A stretch of DNA of 64,000 nucleotides from Amblyornis subalaris (lineage: Eukaryota > Chordata > Aves > Passeriformes > Ptilonorhynchidae). A program made the position numbers and the translations under genes. The stretch spans positions 12,753,235-12,817,234 of the forward strand of contig JACAXG010000007.1 of assembly GCA_018881555.1 (NCBI GenBank), given 5' to 3'. Positions 58,349-64,000 of the stretch are shown here, in pieces (position 1 is the stretch's first letter; each line of letters opens with the position of its first letter). Under the pieces are notes generated by a model, which saw only the letters and a program-made list of their open reading frames with translations, was not told where the DNA came from and did no database searches.

Positions 58349-58409
58349 CTGAAAGGATGATACAAATTTAAGAGCAGGAGAACACTGAAAGGATGATACA
58401 AATTTAAGA
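58349..58409 (+). repeat. 25-bp direct repeat, 36-bp period
   Basis: The 25 bases at 58349-58373 recur without change at 58385-58409. The perfect match suggests a recent small duplication. It lies in the probable IGFBP7 3' UTR. Confidence 0.85.
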
Positions 58410-58716
58410 CTGGAAAACCACTGAAAGTCACTCTCTAAAATACCCACAAGGTGTTTCTTAATTTTAATTTAGTATTTCCAGTACTTTACAGCACTTGAGG
58501 GGTTATTTAACAATCCTTTGAGAACTCTAGCAGCTAAGATTTGCTGGAATGTTTTGCCAAACACAAAAATCTGCGTGTTAAACTGGTATTTCTAGTGTGG
58601 GGAGTTTTTTTTGGGTTTTGTTTTTTTCTTTCAGAGAGCATTAAACAGAGGNGGTCCTTTTGTATCACATAACAGTAAACTGTTAGGGGAGAGAGCTGCT
58701 GAGTGTACAGCNGCAC

Positions 58717-60902
58717 TTACCAACCTTTGGTCAGGGCTATTTCATGCAGAGTTTCCACAACGTGGATTTTTGCAGAAGCTGTTGCCTCTCCTTTGGCATT
58801 TGATGCATGGCACTCATACTCCCCAGCATCCTCTTTGCTCAGAGGAGATATCTAAGGGAAGAAACACACCCCAGTCCCCCAGTGAGCATCTTGTGCATCA
58901 GCAGAGGTGATTCTGTTTTCAGGTATCTTATTTAACCTGATCATGTCGAACTGTCCTCCCCTCTATTCCCCNTCTGTTTTTGCAAGTGGTATGGGAACCA
59001 AGACTCTGAGCTGTGTTTCACTGGGGAANGGGCAGTTCTGCCAGAACCCACTCAGCTGTTGGGTGGGTTTTAGGGATGCCCTNCCTCTGGACTGATTCCT
59101 TCCCAGACGTGGCCAGGGTCTCCTTCCCACTAATGGCAGCAAGAAAGTAATGATGTTCAGAAGGGAGATCTCTCACTTCAGTCTAGCCAGAGAATAGACA
59201 CTTTTGTTGCATGCTAGACAGAGGAAGGATGCATGCAACAGCCAGCAGCCACCCTTATCCTTCATCCCTAACTCACACAGGTGGTTTTCCTCTAAATGCC
59301 CTGTCTGTTGCCATGTGGCTCCTGTACTGTTCTTTGCTCATGAGCAGCTTGCAAGCTGCACTGTACTGTTTGTGCAGCTCTCTGCATACACAAAGTACTT
59401 ACCAGCACCCAGCCAGTCACTTCGTGTTTCTCAGGGCCCCCTCGGGTCTGGATGGCCAAGTTCTCCCGGTCCCCAGGCAGAAGCTCCATCCTCTGNACAC
59501 CATACTGTCCTCGAATTATCTAAACAGAAGGGCAGGAATGGCTAAGAACTTGAGGGCTTATTTATGCTGGAACTGTATNCTGAACCATACCTACACACAG
59601 ATCAACACTAGTTTTACGTGAATGTGTTTTGTGCAGCAGCAGTGTATTTCCTTGTGTCAGCATTTCACCTTATCCTCCGAGTAGTGCAGCCCCAGTACCC
59701 CAGTGCCTCAGCATCTGCACTGAGGCCACATTCCCCTTCCCTCAGCAGCAACACACAGAGCGGCACAGTTCTCTGGTATGGATGGTGCTGAGCAGTGGGA
59801 TGTGCAAACATGCCCTGCACTGACCTGGCCTCACAGAACTCGTGCACGTTCCCAAGGGTGTGTTTAGCCCTGCACATTTCTGCTGCAGCAAACCAGGCAG
59901 TCCCTGCTGGTAGGCACAGCATCAATGAGAAAGCAGCAGTGCAGTCATTCCTCAGTGCTGTGTATCCGAGCTCAGAACATAGCACGGGATAAGTGGTGCT
60001 CAGCCCTTGTTACCACCAGGTCAAGCAGTCTCTCAGCCATGAGAAAGAGGCACGAAAAGCAGAGCAGCACTGACAGTGTAAACTCAGCATCTGCTCATGA
60101 ACAAGCAAAAACACCGCCTGAGTCAACATGCCCACATTATATGCTCACCTGACAGTCTGCTCTTGAATGCCTATGAATAAAGCTTGCTGTCTTAGAGTAA
60201 ATTTGGGGCCAATCTAGCTTTTTTTCTCCATAGCATCCTCAAGTAGTATTGTTTCAGCTTAATTTTAAGTGTCCACAAACCTGTGGCACTTGAGGAGGCT
60301 GTAGGGGCTGCGCAGTGGCTCTCAGCCCTACGGCCAGGATCCTTTCCGCTCAACACTGGCCCCCGTCCTAAGCCAGATGTTACCAGTGCTGCCAAAATCA
60401 ACATGCTGCTGGCTACTGGAGCTAAATGACTGCCCCATGTGGTTCCTGTTCCCGACGTGGGCGATGTCTAGCCACCTCAGAGTCACTGCTGCCAGCAGGG
60501 TGAAGGTGACGGCAGGTCAAGGGACATTCCTTCCCCGCATGCTCCGAATGCCAGGCGCTACCAAGAGAAACATTAAGTCCTGTCCTGGCTCAGGATCAGC
60601 AAGACTAGAAAAAGCAATGACTAGAGACTAAGCAAAACCAGATGTTTGGGGGCAGACAGAACTGCACAGATGAGAGAACTCATCAAAGAGGTGTGTTTCT
60701 GCAGAGAGATCTGCCATGGCCTTTATGCTTACCAGGCAGTTACAGCCACCTCAGGTTTGCTGTGCTCCAAGAACTCCTAGCAGGACCCTTACCTTGTTCC
60801 AGGTGAGGACAGGGGTTGGGATGCCAATGACTTCACAGCTCAGGTAGATTTGTGCTCCTGTCACATTCCAGATGTCCTTAGGAGGAGTCACGATGGAGGG
60901 TC
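58717..60902 (-). CDS. IGFBP7: IGFBP7 3' part, Ig-like C2 domain exons (5' end outside the window)
   Basis: IGFBP7 is a secreted, matrix-associated protein with an IGFBP domain, a Kazal-like domain and a C-terminal Ig domain. Three exons are visible: 60793-60902 (GPSIVTPPKDIWNVTG..., starting in phase 1), 59403-59519 (ELLPGDRENLAIQTRGGPE...) and 58721-58851 (ISPLSKEDAGEYECHASN...). They encode nearly the whole Ig domain, including its two cysteines (YLSCEV and YECHAS) and an NVT glycosylation site. Introns have GTAAGG and GTAAGT donors and TTTGCAG, GTTTAG and CCTTAG acceptors. After LHEIALTKG the sequence GGTTGGTAAGT offers two overlapping donors, or an unspliced ending at Trp-stop (TAA 58717-58719). 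The first exon with the signal peptide and cysteine-rich domains lies right of this window. One N falls in a Val codon and is silent. Confidence 0.93.
58852..59402 (-). other. IGFBP7: IGFBP7 intron before the last visible exon
   Basis: Donor CTG|GTAAGT and acceptor TTCCCTTAG. It holds three isolated N bases and nothing else that I recognise. Confidence 0.8.
59520..60792 (-). other. IGFBP7: IGFBP7 intron between the first two visible exons
   Basis: Donor AAG|GTAAGG and acceptor TTTAG. No recognisable element inside; open frames here are short and overlapping. Confidence 0.8.
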
Positions 60903-63900
60903 CTGCAAAAAGCAAGAAGAGCTTTTAATTCCCCAGTGACTGCAAGCCTGTCTCCGTGCTAAGCCTTTTAAGTGGGGTCAGTCATGTCTGATGGGTTTTG
61001 AGGATGAGGTGAAGGGGATCCCTGCTCAGAGCAAAGCTTGCTGGACTGATCCCACATCACAGCACTTCCCTCTCCAAAGCAACACATGCATCCAGCCTTG
61101 AGCTATCCAGACCGATGGGCACTTGCCCCAGATGAAAACCCAAGTGTTGAGCAGTTCAGGTGATGAGTCCTCCTCCTTGCCAGACTGAGGTTAGAGGCAA
61201 AATAGTGTTTGTACTCTATTGTCTCAGGGCCTGAGCAGGACTGCACCAACTGCTGGCTCTGCTTACCTCACGGTCACCAAGTCAGCTGGCATGGAGAAAA
61301 GGGCCCTCAGGAGACCAGGTGCGTCCCACTCACTCTATAATGCCATGGAGAGCTTGGCCAGCTTGCCAGCATCCTTTCTCCCAGCATGATTTCAATCCCC
61401 CGGCAGCAGGCTAGCAGAATCCAGTGTTACGCTGTTCCTGTTTCACCTGTGTGCAACAACACTCAGCCAAAGAAGGCTGGCTGGAGGGTGGCAGAGCTCT
61501 GTCTGGGGGGGATCTGGGAAGGGGCTAGGTAGGTGAATGCAGAGTTCCTTTTTTCCCCAGAGAGCTCCAGTTCCTGGTTAAATAGAGAGTTGCTCCTAAA
61601 GCAGATCAGAGCAGGGTTGTTTTGCAGATCTGGCTGGAGATGTTTACCCCTCAGGCTAGGAAATGTTGGAGACGTAACCGATATCCCAGGAAGGGAAGAA
61701 AGGCCTTTTCTGTTCAATCCCTCTTTAGTAAGGCTGTTTTACAAAATGCAGCTATTAATTCCCCGCAATAGGAAGTGCAGACCAAAGGAGCACATAGTGT
61801 TTATTTCCAGTTATTGATAGCTTTAAGAACACAACAAACAGCTTTCTCCCCGCTGTTCTGAAGATGCGGGCAGTAACAGGAAACTAAAGCTCCCATAACA
61901 CTCCATCAGGAGAAGGCATTTCCTATGCAAACAGGTACTCCAAAGCCAGCCTGACAGAAGCTCCTGGGTATACTGGCTCATGTACCATGGCTCATTGCCA
62001 GCCCCATAAAAGAGGGGCAGATTTGGCTGCTGATGCTCCTTATGGGGTCCTGAACATGCACTGATTTCAGCCCTGCATGTGCACTCCACCCTGCAGCCCT
62101 GTTGCAGACAGTGGGGAGCAGGTTTCAGGTGCATCCCACTGCACCAACATCTTCCAGCAGAAAGCTGGTGTCTTTCCTCCTCGGGATCTGGCGGCAGATC
62201 CACACTGGTATCACCAGCCAGAAGGTATCAGCCATCCTACTATTTTAGCCCAAGAGATGATGAGGTGGTTCCCCCCCTCCTGAGCAGCTGGTGTGATACC
62301 AGAGAAGTGTTTGCTCTTCTCTTTCGAGAGACTTCTCTCTCTAGGAATGACTGTAAACAGCCTGCTCATGGGAAGCTGCTAAGAGACCAGGGGTGGCTGC
62401 ACTCAACATTCTCTGTTACAGAAGTATCCCAGTTCCGATTTTAACAGGAGGCAGCTGCGGAGAAACAGAGAAGTTTTATGTGTAGCCCCGGGCGATGGTT
62501 GAAACCACACCCAACAGTCAGCACGGGCTGGTTTCTTGGCAGACACCACAACCCAGGTGCTCCTCATCTGCTCAGAGCTGAGTCTCTCAGCTGAGAAAAG
62601 GATTTTAGCAGCATTTCAACACCCTGCTGAAGGTTTTCCCCCCCGAGTACACGACTGCTCCCCCCAGCACGCTCCTGCCCAAGCGCTGCCTGGCCCCCGT
62701 GCAGCAGCAGGACTGTGACCAGCCCAGGACATTGCCATCCCCAGGTCATGCACTCTGCCCCCCTTACCCAGTGCGGTGGTTTCCTGCACAGCCCAGCTGT
62801 TCTTTTTCTGGTGTCCCTTAAACAATAGGGATAATAGGATGCTTGGAAGCTCTGATGGGACACGATGTTCCCAGGCAGCATAGCTCACCCCATGCTCTGT
62901 GAGGACCTTCAGCTGATGTGCTCCCAGCAGAGCCTGCTGCTGCTGCCTTCTGCTCCAGCCCTCCACATGCAAAGTGCCCTTCCTAGAGCAGAGCTTGGGG
63001 CCTGTCTCCAACAGGCAGAACTATGTCTACTCCTGTATGATACCATCCATTCTATCATCAGTTCCTGGGGTTCTCCATGAGGCAGGAAAAACACAGCTGT
63101 CCCCAAATGACCACCATCTCCCACCACAGAGAAGGAGAGATCCTGACTCTTACATTAAAAGCCACATGGATTTTAAGGCACTGTTGATGCTCTTCCAGGA
63201 TCTGGCTCAATTCTCCCCTGGTTGGGAACTGGCAGCATTCAGCACACCACTAAATCCACTACCTGAGGTGTCTCAGTCTTGGCTGCCACTGAGTTTCCTC
63301 CTGCGTCAAGGGTTCAGACATCCTCTTGCCCACAGGTGTTTGCTCACCCTGCTGGAAGCAGATCACACGAGGGTTTTTCAGCAGCAACTGCTGGCAGAGA
63401 AAAAGAAACAAGGAATTTCTACCCACCTCCTGGGTGAGAAGAAATTGTTTATCTTATAGGACAGGAGAATGGCCTGCACAGCTTCACAGCAAAGCCCTGG
63501 CTGGCTTGGCACAGCAGTCACAGCACAGTGAGAGCCTGGCTGTTACAGGCAGTCCTGAGCTCAAGCTCGGGATGTACATCCTGATCCAAGCAGGCAGAAC
63601 ATGACGTTCTGCATTTGGCTGCAAAATTAACTGGAAGCATCCACAGGCCTCTGCCTCTATCCGGCAGACTCTGAGACCAGGAGGGAATACACATCCTGAG
63701 AGATGCAACAAGTGTCATGGGAAAAGTCACTGTGCTCTCTTTGGACATTTGACTTAAATCCACACAGCCAAACCTCTAGAGCTGGGCTTCTTCCACCACT
63801 AAAAATAAATGAGAAAGGCCAAGAAGTCAGCAGATTAATCACAACTGGCCACAGCAGTAGCTAAACTCTCACTATAGTGAGCTGACACCCAGGTGCATGG

Positions 63901-64000
63901 CAGTCACCTTGCTTACTGCCTGTGCTGGCCCCACTCATGCTCCATCCCACAGTCCCCCTAAGTGGACAGAGGTGGACAAAAGACATGGCAACCTGACACA
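60903..64000 (-). other. IGFBP7: IGFBP7 intron 1 (part)
   Basis: The exon at 60902 begins in the middle of a codon after a TTTTTGCAG acceptor, so its upstream partner must lie further right. The G+C-rich IGFBP/Kazal exon expected for this gene is not in the window. The first intron is known to be long in other vertebrates. No N bases and no recognisable repeat occur in this stretch. Confidence 0.7.

Noticed and set aside
58058..58447. 129-codon minus-strand frame left of IGFBP7
   Set aside because: No recognisable domain, no splice connection to the IGFBP7 exons, and it covers the probable 3' UTR with its direct repeat and poly(A) candidates.

Overview
This is a vertebrate nuclear window, almost certainly from a bird. 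Three spliced genes can be read exon by exon in an order also known from mammals: NOA1 (minus strand, 30.6-38.4 kb), POLR2B (plus strand, 38.6-57.0 kb) and the 3' half of IGFBP7 (minus strand, 58.7-60.9 kb, continuing beyond the right edge). The avian call rests on CR1 LINE tails at 28.2, 36.9-37.3 and 39.8 kb, a retroviral LTR of a type common in bird genomes at 54.7-55.5 kb, and short introns. A songbird is possible but not proven.

Layout. Positions 1 to about 30 kb hold no exon I can recognise: A+T-rich DNA with simple repeats, a CR1 remnant, a possible old LTR, and one stretch that looks like a conserved non-coding element. From 30.6 to 38.4 kb lies NOA1 with seven coding exons (623 residues), encoding a circularly permuted mitochondrial GTPase. 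NOA1 and POLR2B are divergent: their ATG codons are 219 bp apart in a CpG island with a perfect CRE palindrome, a likely shared TATA-less promoter. POLR2B has 25 coding exons; their joined length is 3525 nt, exactly 1174 codons plus stop, with every junction in phase and consensus AG/GT sites throughout. An 800-bp solo LTR with a 5-bp target duplication sits in its intron 23. POLR2B and IGFBP7 are tail to tail about 1 kb apart. The last 3 kb is IGFBP7 intron 1.

The genes are not a functional operon. NOA1 supports mitochondrial translation, POLR2B is the second-largest RNA polymerase II subunit, and IGFBP7 is a secreted matrix and IGF-binding protein. The points most worth checking are the shared promoter, an open frame running from NOA1 exon 1 through intron 1 into a CR1 reverse-transcriptase tail, the sense-oriented LTR in POLR2B, and the absence of REST from the 30 kb next to NOA1. 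I found no operon, CRISPR array, defence system or other undescribed system. Isolated N bases are common outside POLR2B and rare inside it.
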